Positions 36,836-58,831 of a stretch of DNA of 64,000 bases are shown here, piece by piece. How positions within the stretch are numbered: position 1 is the stretch's first letter; every line of letters begins with the position of its first letter. Below the pieces are notes generated by a model that worked only from the letters and a program-made list of their open reading frames with translations, was not told the origin of the DNA and made no database searches. The stretch spans positions 930,001 through 994,000 of the forward strand of contig NC_088319.1 in the NCBI RefSeq assembly GCF_910592395.1, in the 5' to 3' direction. A program made the translations under genes and the position numbers. This DNA comes from Lineus longissimus (lineage: Eukaryota; Nemertea; Pilidiophora; Heteronemertea; Lineidae).

Positions 36836-38998
36836 AAATGATAACCAATTATTCAATTGCGAATAATTCAAAGCAAGGATTCTCAAAACTAAGCATAAAC
36901 GTACATCATCTGATAGTCACCAGTGTGGTAGGTAATATGGAGCTAACATGTTCACCTTTTGAAGTGCATGCTACCGGCATCTGTTGATCCAGATTAAGCT
37001 ATAAAAGCATTAAAGGGCCTGAAAATTGTGCATATTTCAGACATAACCTACCTTTAAGGGTCGGACGACGTTAATGGTCTCAATGGTTGTGGTTGGTGCA
37101 GACATCTTTTATAATCCTTAAACAACACAACGAATAATCCACAGATTAGAGTAATCCACAGATTAGGTAAAACGATTTTGTATCCAGAGGTTAGTATAAA
37201 CTTGGTTGGAAGGCCAACAATCTTAGCAATGCGTTACCGATATAGATACGGTGCAGTTATCCTTGGCATTGCCGACTGTAGCGATGAAGTTTGGACCAGC
37301 ACTAGGCCTGGTTCTGGGAGAGGAGGTTATCAGCAGTGTTACTTTGTTCTAACCGCTGGTAGGCCTACTGGAGTTGTACACACTGCAGTTGGCAACAATT
37401 GTTAGTGGTGTAGCCTCGAGAACGCGTTCCAACAGGTAAACCAGAAATCTCCACAAGAATATCAAATTCACTAACGTACGTTATGGCCTATTGTAGGTAT
37501 CCAGGTATATATTATCATTCGCGGGCCAGTCCGAATAGCATTGAGATCAAATCGATACTCCAAGCGATAAATGCATGTAAATTATATTAGAAATGCATAC
37601 ACCATTCATTTGATAGCCCTGCACATGCAAATACACGGCACTGCATAGACCTCAACAGCACATTGCAAATCTGACAACGATTTCTCTTTATTGTGTTAAT
37701 TCTTTTCAAAGTGGCATATTTCGAATGCCGAATTTCGAGACTGATGGAATTTCCATCCTATAAATAAAGTGTGTTTACGTTCTCGTTGCCCCTAAAGGGC
37801 ACCCCCGCCAAGATAAACTAGTTTAATTTTCTTTGTCAATAATTGGTTTTGAGTGTAAAGCCCTCCTTCTGATAACGCCTAAACCACAGGCCTAAACGCA
37901 CAGGCCTAAATCGGGCCTAGATTGTTGTCTCCCGAATCCAACTGAGGCCAGTGCAAGTCTACTACTTGGTTCTCGTCAACGCCCAACAAATGTGATTAAT
38001 AGGCCCGAGTTTATAAAAAGCACATTACCAGTAACATTCGGCCTGATATCAAAAGATCGGTATTTTGGAGAGAAAAAAATACTGTACTGAGGGAGAGCCT
38101 TTTTCTCAGTCCATCGGACCAGCAACAAATGGCCAGTGGGACTACATCCTGAGATACTCCTACCTCGTTATCGAGAGGGGGCCGGGAGTGTATTGAAAAT
38201 CACATGTTACGTCAGGATGGTAGGCCTACAGCAGTCAACCGGCCGCACGTGGCGTGTTTATTACTCGGGAGTGCATGAGGCCGCACCTCGCCAGGGGCGC
38301 AGTGCAAAAAGCCGCAAAACCCGGGCGCATTTTTGGAAGTGCCGCACGTGAACGATATTTGGACTTTTCGAAGACTAAAGTGACGGGTTTCAATAAATTG
38401 GCGCAGCCATGGTGATATGCAGAAATTGCAGAGGACGGAAAATCAGTATGAGAATACTCGGACGTCCGTGGCAAAAGATGCCGATTAAAGGGGATTTCAC
38501 TAGCCTGGAGGGGCCGCTCACTGAGAACAAAATACGTTTGGTAGAACAAGGGACCCCAAGCAGTCCCCGTCGATAGCTAGGTTCATGGGTGGAAAAGAAA
38601 CACGTGCCTTCTTCTATGGTGATTGTACCAACTTCCACAGTAACATAATTTATAATACGCAATCAAATTTAAATTAACTATGATTCAATAAGTTGAAATA
38701 AGTTCTAATAGGAAGATTTATGGTTTGAAACAATGATAGCAATTCAGATAATTTAGGGAAATAACTAAATTCCCACGTGGCGCCTAATAGTAATCTTTCG
38801 TCTCACAGTAGTGGTTAACCACAATAGTCGACTCGTTGAGCTCTAAAATAGACATCCATTGTGTACTGACCTTCATCGTGGAGAGCATTGTTGGCTGGTG
38901 ATTTAAGGAAGGAACAGTGCATTAGAGTGTAGCTCAGCCAGGAAGGTAGTCGTATAGTATTGATAATTCTAGCAGTAATACACTGCTGACTGTTCCCA
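36836..38998. other. Intergenic sequence upstream of the TRIM gene
   Basis: No supported gene. The last part (about 38,905-38,998) may be 5' UTR or promoter of the TRIM gene. A block at 38,903-38,947 resembles 5,087-5,131 at roughly 70 percent identity by eye. Confidence 0.35.
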
Positions 38999-40713
38999 AT
39001 GAGCTCGAAAAACGAAGAGTTGGTTCCCTCCCGAACCCGTAAACCCTACACGAAAACCGTGCGTATGCATGGATTTACTGTAACCGCCGATATCAGACCC
39101 GGGTCGCCTCCTCATTCACGCGCTACCTCCTCTCCGGTGTGCCGACCGACGGATTCGTCCGATTCTAGGTCACAGGGACCCTCAAATCGTAAGGTAAGTC
39201 GCCTTTTATAACTACCAAAGATGCATTATATTTTGTAGGTGGAAGTACAAATATTTTATTAGGTCCTTTTTTCTTCTTGCGGTTCTCCGCAGTGCGCCTG
39301 CTGGTGTAATTCGTGGAGTGTGAGTGTTTCAAGCTCCCTTCCGTGGGAGCATGGAGGTACCTTTTAAAATGTCCTTGGTGGGAGGAAGCAGCTGGGGAAA
39401 GACACTAAGGACTTCGAGTCTTCCGAACGCTGGAATGAGACTAAACGTCCAAGTCTGGTACAAGGTTTTCTAATAAATCAAATTTCCTCATTATTCTTCA
39501 GGGCCAACAACAAGGCAGCAAGATGTCTGGCGCAAAAGCTCTCCCAGATATTGAAAAGGAACTGGAGTGTTCAATCTGTTGCGACATGAAAACTGCCCCA
39601 AAGATCGTTGGGCAATGCTACCATACCTTCTGCAGGGACTGCCTCGTGGAGTACATCAAGTCACGCAAGAGCAAGGGCAAGACGAAGACTAACTCCTTTC
39701 CATGTCCGCATTGCCGCTCGCGATGTCCGCTGCCGAGTGAAGGCGCGGATGGTTTAAAGGACGACTTTACGGCTGCGAATATCATCGAGCATTTGAAAGC
39801 GGCTGAATCCAAAGCGGCTTGGGCAGCCCCGCCGATGCTAGGATGCCGCGATTGCAAGGTGAAGGGGACGGCAACGGATGCCTCGTTTGTCTGCGACGCG
39901 TGTGATTTCGATCTCTGCGAGGAGTGTAAGGATCATCACTTGATCAAAACACTTCCGCAAGGGGACCATTACATCTACCAGATTTGTTCCGACCATCGGA
40001 GGCGGATGAAACACTACTGCGCCAACTGTAATACGCTGGTGTGCGCCGAGTGCATGGAGAGTCACGAATCGAACGCTTCCTGTCAGATTGAGCCGTACAA
40101 GAATGTCATCTCGTACATGTTAGCGGACGTCGTGGCCGAAGTGGAAGCAGTGGTGACCCTGAAACAAACAGTGAGCAATCAGGTTGCGAAAGCCCTGGAG
40201 TCTGCGGAAGAAACCGAAAAAAAGGGTAAAGAACTACGCAAGCAAATTTTTCCGGGACTTAACGCTGTTCGTAATGAAGTAGAAGTGATGGACCTTGAGC
40301 TAAAAAGGCTGATGACCAGCAGGCAAAAGAAGAAAGCAGAGGAGAAAAAGTTGGAGAATCTTCTGAAGGATATCGAAAAGTGTTGCGAGGAAAACTCCAC
40401 CGAGACCACAACCTATCGGACAACCTTATCAACCGAAAGTGCCCGGATTGACCAAGCAAAGCAGTCGATTTCAGAGCTGCAGGAAGCCAAGTTACTTGGC
40501 GAACATCACAAGGAACAGGTTACACAGTGTCAGACAACAATGAAAGCAGTGTTGTTGTCTCTTGATGGACTCTCCAAGTCTGTGAAGGCTGCAGAGACTC
40601 GCCATCTCCCGGATTATCCTGAAGCTAGCACATCCTTGAAGTCTTTCCTTGACAATGGCCTGTTCTCAAGTCTTAAGGCAAAGTGCTCCCCAGATAAGAC
40701 CAGGCATACATAA
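38999..40713 (+). CDS. TRIM-type RING/B-box/coiled-coil protein, probable E3 ubiquitin ligase
   Basis: Two exons: 38,999-39,193 (ends AAG before GTAAGT) and 39,502-40,713 (follows TTCTTCAG), joined in phase 0, 468 residues. Residues 1-72 are a polar Ser/Pro/Arg-rich N-terminal extension. A C3HC4 RING follows with zinc ligands C88, C91, C104, H106, C109, C112, C133 and C136. B-box 1 spans about 180-211 and B-box 2 about 227-253 (starting C-S-D-H). A charged coiled-coil region runs from about 260 to 430. There is no NHL, SPRY or filamin domain after it. Family knowledge: RING domains of TRIM proteins recruit E2 enzymes and transfer ubiquitin, and the coiled coil dimerises. Translation could instead start at the exon 2 ATG (39,523), giving 396 residues with the RING intact. 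Target and pathway cannot be told from sequence. Confidence 0.93.
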
Positions 40714-40727
40714 AAGGAAGTGACTAC

Positions 40728-40958
40728 TTGGCAAGCCCGGCTTACCAAACAGCGACTTTTTCTTGTCCTGAATGGAGAGCCGAACTCATTAATATTAAAG
40801 TAAAGTCTCCAGCTCGCCAAACAGGGTAGATTTTTTACCTGTTTGGCAAGCCCGGCTGGCCGAACAGAGTGGCTTTTTAGTGCTGTTTGGCAAGCGGCTC
40901 TCCCAACGGGACAAAAAAAGATGCCTGTTCGGCAAGCGGCTTGCCAAATAGACCCGGC
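40728..40958 (+). repeat. Cluster of quasi-palindromic TTTGGCAAGC units in the TRIM 3' region
   Basis: Just after the TRIM stop codon, units of the form TTGGCAAGC-C/G-GGCTTGCC or TTTGGCAAGCGGCT recur about four to five times, spaced 40-70 bp apart. Each includes CAAACAG or GAACAG at its edge. Several units are self-complementary (CTTGGCAAGCCCGGCTTACC; TTCGGCAAGCGGCTTGCC) and would fold into hairpins in the mRNA. Confidence 0.75.
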
Positions 40959-42384
40959 CAAAATTTTAACAACATTTTTCAGATAATTATATATGCTTGC
41001 AAATAATTGACAGTATTATATTGACGCAAAGATTTTGTCCGAAGATACGTTAGCAACTCATTTCTAGAAACATGAACTTGGCTTCTTCCTCCATAAAAAT
41101 GTTGGTCTGCCTTTATTTTTCATCCAGGTATAAACCACGTCATCAGAAGTTGTCAACATATTGCATTTTTATAAAATGAATAAAATATCTTACTTTACAA
41201 AATTGTCATTTTCCTTGAATCAGCATATCAAGTTGGCATTGCTCATGTTTTCCAAGTGGATGCCAGCAATCCTGACATATATTGACCTACCTACCATTGG
41301 AAGCACTCCTTCAAAGTCGTCAAGGGAGCTTCAGTTGAGAAATAGAGCCACCAAATGTGTACGTAGGGGCAGGTAGTTATGATCATAATGCAAAACCTTC
41401 CACTTGACATCACCCAAAGTTGCCCCACCATGCCCTTCAAGGTCTTCGGTGCAGCGGTTAGCCTATTGAAAGCTTTCACTCTAGGATTGTTGATCTTTGG
41501 CTTGAGTGATCTTAACACTACAAAACAACATATTTCTCTACAATGTTACCATTGTCTCCGTCTGCCTTTTAGCACAGGAGTTCGAATCATCTGTCTGTTC
41601 TTTTACTGGGGACTCAACACACCTTGGTTAGTGTCAGTACCATAGCTACCTAAAGCTCACCGAAGAAACTTCCTCTCTGTCCCAATAGAATATATTCCTA
41701 TGTTGGAGTGCAGCATCTGATAAGGCAAGCAAATTAACACACGACATTGTTCACCAATCGGGCCTGTCCGGACGTCTGTGAAAAAACACATCGTTTCCTC
41801 AGATATGATGCAATAAGTTCAAGACATCACGTGCCACTGACAATCCGAACATAATTACCAATTTATACAGTTGTGCCGGAGTCACTATCTTGAAATGAGG
41901 GTATGGGACATTGTGCGTTTGACCAAGGCAAATGTTTCCCACATGGTGTCGATACCCTCATTTAGTAGTCTTGCCCTGCACGCAGCATCTTGGCAGTAAC
42001 CACACAACCAGTGCCACTGAACAGCGCAGTCGGTTGCAATTCCTGATTTCAGATATTGTGACCCTTTAGCAGCACAGGAGGTGTTTCAATTCAGATATCT
42101 TTACAAACAGCCCGGAGAAGATTTCCCATTGTTGCGTGCCAGTATCTCTACCACTGAACACAGCACAGTGGGTTTTCATTTCCCCAAGTCCAGCTATCAT
42201 TATCGCTGAAGACAGCCTTGTTTATCACAGGGTGACGCCCTTTGAACTCGTTCGGTGGATTTGAAGCCTCTCCAGATACTTTAAGTCCTTTTCTATCCAA
42301 AATGTCTGCGTCAACATCCAGCAGTTTTTCCTCCTGAACACATCGGTGGGTTTAAAAATCTTATCTTCCTAAGGTCCGCTATCG
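40959..42384. other. Convergent intergenic region between TRIM and glycerol kinase
   Basis: Both genes end into this interval, so it should carry their 3' UTRs. An AATAAA on the plus strand at about 41,178 and one on the minus strand at about 41,113-41,118 could be their polyadenylation signals. No other gene is supported. Confidence 0.4.
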
Positions 42385-51925
<9,541 letters not shown>

Positions 51926-52967
51926 TGCTACACTTTCGCCATCTAACGGTGAGATGTGAAACGATCTAATCGGACAAAACTGCAAAATCGTCCAGGAGCC
52001 GCAATGTCTCGATGTTTCCTCGCGTTCTTTCGTTCCGTAACAACTCATTCTGAGATTCAGGTTCTTCACTCCTACGTAAAAGTGAGCAGTACAGGGCCGA
52101 GAAGCGCACTTTAACCTCCGATTTCTTCAGGATGCGTTCAACGGGAAAGAAATATCGTTGAACGGGAATAGGGTTATTGTGACCGCATTGGTACGCCATA
52201 TTAGGGATAGGGCACATCGCTCTTTCATTGATAACTCGTGTGCCTGGCCAGATGGCAGCACCGTAAGCTTAGCAATATTCATACGGAAAAACACATTTTG
52301 CGTTGAAAATATCGATTCGAGACAAAGCTGAATGGCTTCACGGGTTAAATCTTCATGCACAAGTCATACGAAAAATTAGGAGATTCCATCCAGCGGTTAA
52401 GGCGGTGGTAGACATAAAGCGACTTATTAATATATGAAGATTTGGCCCGACTTCCGGAACGATGTTCTATGCAAATTGGTCGAGAACTTGTCGAAAAGAA
52501 CGGAAATGAATAATTCAACGCATACGTCAATGCATAACACAAAAACACAATATATTTCATTAAGTGACATTTGCGCTAAAATTCGAAAAGCCAGCCTGTT
52601 TCGATCAATAAAAAACCAACTTTGAAGAATTCAACCATAGTTTTGGCTTCCGAGCCCAAACCGATAGGCCTATAATGATTTTGCAACGTACTTTTAGTTG
52701 AAGTGCACGAATGGTGAGAATTTAATGATGTATGAAGTATTGATGACCGACGCGTCGTGTCGTGTTGTTTATCTGGTTGATGGAGAGGGACTGTCTCGTA
52801 TAGCGGTCGATTAAATATTCATTGCCCCGACCGAATCCATCTGGCTTTGCGCGCAAATTGCAAGAGGTTTTGTCGCTCGTCACTATAGCCAAGTTTATCG
52901 TTTGCTTCGAAGGAGTGTGTTGGGGGCCCTTCAGTTACCTACGACCGATGCGTTAAGTTCAGCAACC
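51926..52967. promoter_or_regulatory. Divergent intergenic region between glycerol kinase and the fucolectin-like gene
   Basis: About 1 kb separates two start codons facing away from each other, so this interval should hold both promoters and 5' UTRs. I cannot identify a specific TATA box or initiator with confidence. Whether the two genes are co-regulated is unknown. Confidence 0.4.
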
Positions 52968-55596
52968 ATGAAATCCATCATCATCATCACCGCCATCATT
53001 ATCCTTTCTCTAACATCTTCCGGCATACTCGAGTGCGTTGATAAACAAGGTAAGGATGTTAAACCTGATTGTCTCGCTCGCTCATACCTGTAAACTTCTA
53101 TTGAAAAGAACATGAGGTAGTCTTTTCGATCAGTGTCAGATGAAGAGAATTATATACATATTATATAAATTATATTCGAACAGAATCGCTTGAAATAGAT
53201 AAAATTAATAAAAATCATAAACATCTCCTGAATACGACCAAGCCCGCAAAGAACATAGGTGAAATAGTGCCAAAACATGTTTATTTTGCCTATGTATTTC
53301 GGTCTCAACATCTGGTGTGGTCACTGACAGTGCATTCTATAGTGTTCGTGGTAAGCAGGCCTACTCATACTGCAATTACACTCAGGACGCACTGGATCGC
53401 CATTGACCCTCCCCAAGGAAGGATCTACGGGAGGATGACGAGTGGACTACCTCGGGAATATATGAGAGGCGTTAGCCTGTTGTCTTGAGGATATACTGAC
53501 AGGAATTGTATTTCATTGTAAAAGAACTTGTCTGATACATATATATCGTGTGCACACTGTATTTTAGGTCTTAATATTGCAAGAGGGAAATCTGTATCAC
53601 AATCGTCAACCGTGCCTACTGGCGAAGCGGGCAGAGCCGTAGATGGGACCCGCTCGGGTTTTTGCACACACACCAACGAAAATGACCCATCACCCTGGTG
53701 GTTTGTAGATCTCGAGGCTCGCCATCGTGTGAGCAACGTCACTATTACCAACAGGTCCGACTATGGTAAGACAAAGTTCCTATTCCTTTGGTTTAGATTA
53801 TGACGCATTCTAGTCATTTACAGATCCCTTTTGCTGAAGCACTTTTCAAGTCTTGTTTTGAATTCAGCGGTATGAAAGAAACCGGAACCGCTCGGGTTGG
53901 TACCCAGAGGTTTTGGTGAAACACCAAACCAACAATGAGATGAATACTCCAGATTCGGAGTTCTAACATCACTGGTTGGGACCGCCTACATGATAAGTAT
54001 GCATGGTCAGGTTTGGGGCAGTTAAGTGTGACTGGCTGCCACAGAAAGAAAGGGGACGTACTTTGAAGGGTAAACCGACCACCATTGACCCAATCTGTCA
54101 ATTAGGAACCTACCTACATCGTTATCGTCCAATGAATAGTGATTGAAATTAACACAATGCCAGCATAACTCTCAGCTGTCTGTTGATGTTGAATACAATG
54201 GATAAATACTTTGTAAAATCAATCTGGTGGGCTTGGCCTAAGCCTAATATGGTTCGGTCGCATAGGTTCGCGCCCAGTGATGTTAGAAATCCGAATCTAG
54301 AGTATACGTTGATTTCGTAAATGAATAGATGAAGTAAGTACATTTACAATAATGTGTGTGTGAACGTGCTAGCGTGCAGTGTGCTGATGCATGTGATAAC
54401 GAGGTATTTACTAATTTGGCACACCAATTCTAATACACTTAGAGCGCCAATAAAACCTTTGATTAAAGGAAAAACGGAGATGCCTCGCAAAAATGCTGTA
54501 CATATTTGACCAATCTGTCTCCGTCAATCGATCTTCTACAGAGAATAGCCCGAAATAGCGACAACTCGCACTCCTAGTATCCGTGCCTCCCGAGAGTAAC
54601 CAGCCTCAGACTGTCTGGTAACTTTCAGCATCTTCTCGTTCAAGGCTCCCGTCTAAAAGACTTCGACGTGATCATTACGGATGAGGCACCACCAGGCGGT
54701 TTCTCCTCTGGCCAAGTATGCTACAGTCATCAAGGGGCGGCCGCGGATGGCCAGATATTTAACCTAACATGCCGTCATGGTGAAGTAGGGCGGTTTGTTG
54801 GTGTGAGGCTCAGAGCGCCGGGAATCCTGACTATGTGTGAAGTGGAAATATTCGGGAGTGAGTATGTGTCGTGCAGTATATACATTTAAGATCCCGGTTT
54901 TGAGGTTTACATTTATTTCGGCGTATTTCGGGTACTTATGTCTCGCAACGGTTTTTTTTCGTTGTGGCCAGAATGCGATAGGCCTATACTCGAGTGTACT
55001 TAATCATTTCAAAACAAGTAATTTGAGGAGACATGATCGGAGTCAAACTTCTTCTGCAATCATGTACTGTAGTTTACTTATATGTGTCATGCATTAAAAA
55101 GTCATGACGATGTCTCCGCGAGGGTTTAAATCCAAGATTGAGAAAGAAATTGTCAGTGTATATAAAAATGGACATCATCTTCAGGTGACTAATATGCACC
55201 TCCTGCAATGCCTAGGTCATGTTTTATTCATCATAAAATTTTGTCCTCGTCCAAGCGCGAATAGGCTGGCTGCAGAGAGAGACCCCTGGCGACTTGGTTT
55301 AACGCAATCTCTCTTACCGAGCTCTTGCCCACAGTCCGCCATTAAATAATGTGAATTACTCCCTCGTCTCATTTTCAGAGAGGGTTGCCTACTCATACGA
55401 GGCAATACCAGTGTCACAGGAGCTCAAGCTAGTAGCAATAAAACCAGCAGTATCATTAATAGAATGCAGCCACTGGTGCTTGGGGTACCAGGACTGTTGC
55501 GAGTTTTCCTTCGCGAACGAGGAGTGCCGGATGTACGGTAAAGACGTCATCGCTGGGACACCGTCAGCCAGTCAGCGGTACAAGAAGATGTGGTAA
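52968..55596 (+). CDS. Secreted F5/8C (fucolectin-like) protein with PAN/apple-like C-terminus
   Basis: Four exons, all joined in phase 1: 52,968-53,049, 53,568-53,765, 54,645-54,857, 55,379-55,596; 236 residues. Exon 1 encodes a signal peptide with a run of Ile/Leu. Residues about 29-165 form an F5/8 type C domain of the fucolectin kind: NIARGKSVSQSS at the start, CTHTNENDPSPWWFVDL, and GRFVGVRL / CEVEIFG near the end. Candidate fucose-binding residues are H62, R90, D92 and R96. The paired cysteines usual after the R-x-D motif are missing here (Tyr-Gly instead), and the spacing to R96 is one residue short. Residues about 166-236 have the cysteine pattern CSHWC-CC-C of PAN/apple modules. The exon 3 acceptor (CAAG at 54,644) was chosen because it alone restores frame and gives GSRLKDFDV. 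Likely a soluble carbohydrate-binding protein. Confidence 0.85.
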
Positions 55597-56254
55597 CCGC
55601 ACAGGCAATGACAATCTACCCGCAGATATGATCAAAGCATCAAGCCTCTGCTGTATGAGGACAGATAATTTGCATACTCTAAGTTCAAACTAACGTCAAC
55701 ATTTCAACCACACTCCGGTGCAGAAATAGTCTTGAGGCGGCCATCACTGCTTGAATTGGCCGCCATTGAATCTGATGTTGAAATCTGGCATCCACGTAAC
55801 TATATTGGATTTTTAGTGCCTTTTTGAATTTCAAGTCCTTGTCCGAAATGTTTTCTTAACACGTTATGATTACGGTTTTTTTCAAATTACCCGTAGTTTG
55901 GTCTGCAGACCAATCCAGCCAGAGGTTAGTGTATAGTGTATAGCGTTAACCCCGTCATGTACGATGTAAACCAGTCGGAGACCATTCCATTACTTTTAAC
56001 ACAAGAGTGAGAATTGGTATAGAAGTTTGGTATGATATTGAGAACTTTACCCTTTCAACCATAACTCAGAAGTTTTTAGAGAAGGCCCTTTCTCCATACC
56101 GCGTCAAAGGTATTCCTGAAGTCGATTAAGGCAGAGAAGAGTTTCTGATTCTTACAATAAAGTTGATTTTAGAACATGCACATTGTCAGATGTTCTACTA
56201 TCTTCACAACACCAGACTGTTCTTTGACAGTGATATCAGCCCTCCTAGCGTAAG
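55597..56254. other. Intergenic sequence downstream of the fucolectin-like gene
   Basis: Probably begins with the 3' UTR. No further gene is supported. Confidence 0.35.
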
Positions 56255-56833
56255 GCTGAAAGGGTGGATGTCGTCCTGGGTGCCGACAAATGGTACCCAG
56301 GTTCGAGATCGACTGGACAATAAGCACCCTGGGTGCCATTACACTAGACAAACAGCACCCAGCTTCTTTTAGCCTGGCTTACGGATCTTAGGGACGACGT
56401 TTCTTGCAATCTCGTTTTATCTCGCGCCGTGGTACTTGCGGCATTAGCAGTGCTCGAAATAAAAAGAACAGATAAACAGAAAAAAATGCGTTTAGGCCTA
56501 TATGTCTTTGAAAGCACATTTCGGATAAATCCCTCCTATATACTTTTCTGAATAAATCATCCGAAATGTGCTTTCAAAGACACATAGGCCTAAACGCGTT
56601 TTTTTCTGTTTATCTGTGCTTTTTATTTCGCGCACTGCTCATGCCGCAAGTACCACGGCGCGAGATAAAACGAGATTGCAAGAAACGTCCTCGTCCCTAT
56701 GATCAGTAAGCCAGGCAAAAAGAAGATGGGTGCTATTTGTCTAGTGTAATGGCACCCAGGGTGCTTATTGTCCAGTCGATCTCGAACCTGGGTACCATTT
56801 GTCGGCACCCAGTACGACATCCACCCTTTCAGC
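56255..56833. mobile_element. Foldback element, ~273 bp inverted arms
   Basis: The left arm 56,255-56,526 and right arm 56,559-56,833 are reverse complements with few differences, separated by a 32 bp loop. Both contain GAAAGGGTGGATGTCGT, TGGGTGCCGACAAATGGTAC, ATAAAACGAGATTGCAAGAA-type sequence and GTGCTTTCAAAGACA near the loop. The flanks both include a GTAAG word, which may be a target-site duplication but is short. No protein is encoded. Confidence 0.9.
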
Positions 56834-58831
56834 TATAGTAAGCCCTGCAGTTTTCTCGATACATCCTGTAGCAAAGTCATGTAGTACAAATTATATAGTA
56901 TGTTTACCCACCGGTATATTCCACTGCTTCACGTTAATGGCTGAGTAATACAATGCCGATGATTAGGCTAGTCTATTAAAAACACTAGAGTCTGCGCAAT
57001 AGAGAAGATTTACTGAAGTAGTTATGGATGTCAGGATAATCATCGGGAAATGATTATCTCTATGACAATCGTCTATCGTCTGCTACTTCAAACAGAGTGA
57101 CAATTAAATCATGATTATGTGGCGATAATTGGATTTCAGGAAAAATGGCCCGATCGATGAGATGTTGTTGTCGACGGTTCAATAAAGCGTATTGCAGCCC
57201 CAACCACCAACTCGGAACGCGAGGGAGTTTTCGAACAATTTCATAGGCGTTGATGACGTTGGCGTTTCGGGGGATTTGCGAAAACGCTCCGTATTAGGTA
57301 CTGTGGGCTCATCGGAATGGCCTTGTCGCTCGTCCCTCCAGAAGAGTCGAATGGACTGCCGCGGTAGTGCTAAACATGAGGGCAGCGATTGCGGGCGTTT
57401 TAGGGAAAATGGAAGATACCAGGCCTATCTTTCACTTGTCGCTTCCTGAAGGTGGTTGAGCCTGGGGCGGTAACATTTTCGCATCTGCAAAAATCAAAGC
57501 CCGGGGCTGTCATAGTTCCAGCTTAAGTATATTCAACATGTTCAAGGCAAATATAGAAACATTCCAGGTCTCTTTGTTGTTCAACATTTGTTATTGTTTC
57601 ATGCGGTATTATCATAATATTCATGATGTACATTGTATTATATCCCCACTTGTTTGCGTGTTACCAGCCCTCTACAGGCTGTTCAGAATTCAGTGGTTTC
57701 ACGTGACGTCATAACTTGCCATTCTGGAGGGACAGACAAAGAAAGCATGTCCAAATGACCAGTCAGGCACGACAAATCATTGTTCTGCCCACCAACATGG
57801 CAGACCGTGATCGGCTGTCATACACATCATGTACACATTATGTAATTTCGGCTTAACGTCTCATTCAAAGCCAAGATATTGACTATTTAATCATGCCAGT
57901 CATCAAAATAACCATAGAAAGATTTTGTTCATGTAAAGTGCATTGTTGGCAAAGGTTGATTATAGGGATTGCCATGGGATCGAAACATTGTTTCCTTGAT
58001 ATTTTTATATACATTGTAAATTGAAATCGTATTACATGTTTAAGCGATAATTGGCTCTCATGAGCTGTCGACAACAATTTGCCCAGCTGTCATTGAGAAA
58101 GACCGCGCAGCAACTCATTCTCGGGGTCAGATGGTTCCAACATGTTAGGACCAACATTAGGAGAACCCACCAACCGGCAGCATCCCTCGTCTTGAAAGTG
58201 AGACGTCTCCGCTTACACGGACGTGTTGTCCGTATGTAGAGGGCAACAGACTCTCTAAGAAGAGGCTGCTGGACTGTTTCGGCTCCTGTCCTAGTTGTGT
58301 GCAGGGCCAGAGAAGCGAACATATGCCTAATACCCCAGCTATCCTCAGGATGGTTGAACTGGTGCCCGGGACCAGTTGGTGGCAAGGATAGCTTAATGCA
58401 CTGATACGAGATAGTGCGGTAGCTGGTCTTTAATGAAGACAAATCCTTCAACATATATCATGGAAAGATTCTGGTGAAGTCTTGTTGGAAGCTGCCAGTG
58501 GCAGAAGACAGTTGTGAAGGCCCAACGTGTGACACTTTCGACACATTTTAAGTATTGAGAAAGAAGCATGCAGCCCTGAGTCAAACGGACTGTAAATTTC
58601 AACGAAATTCAACTCAGCTTACGCCAAGTCAACCCAAAGCGCGTAGCTGACATCGGAATTTAGAAATGATAATAGGAATCGGAATAGGCCCATCATTCGG
58701 CCCATGCAGGACATGAATGATCATCATTACTAATCTTCAATTCCGGGCTCTAATTATCCGTCAGAATCAGTTCAGGACACCATCGTCACTGCCTCGACCT
58801 AACTGCTTTATGCTTCCAATTCTGATACAAC
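56834..58831. other. Intergenic sequence with a MITE fragment
   Basis: At 57,223-57,290 lies a short deleted copy of the palindromic TA-MITE (GGGAGTTTTCG at the left, GGCGTTTCGGGGGATTTGCG at the right). A 140-codon minus-strand open frame at 58,032-58,454 has no recognisable domain and overlaps an open frame on the other strand, so I do not call it. Confidence 0.45.

Noticed and set aside
58032-58454. 140-codon minus-strand open frame in front of the receptor gene
   Set aside because: It overlaps an open frame on the opposite strand, has no domain, and no exon boundaries fit.
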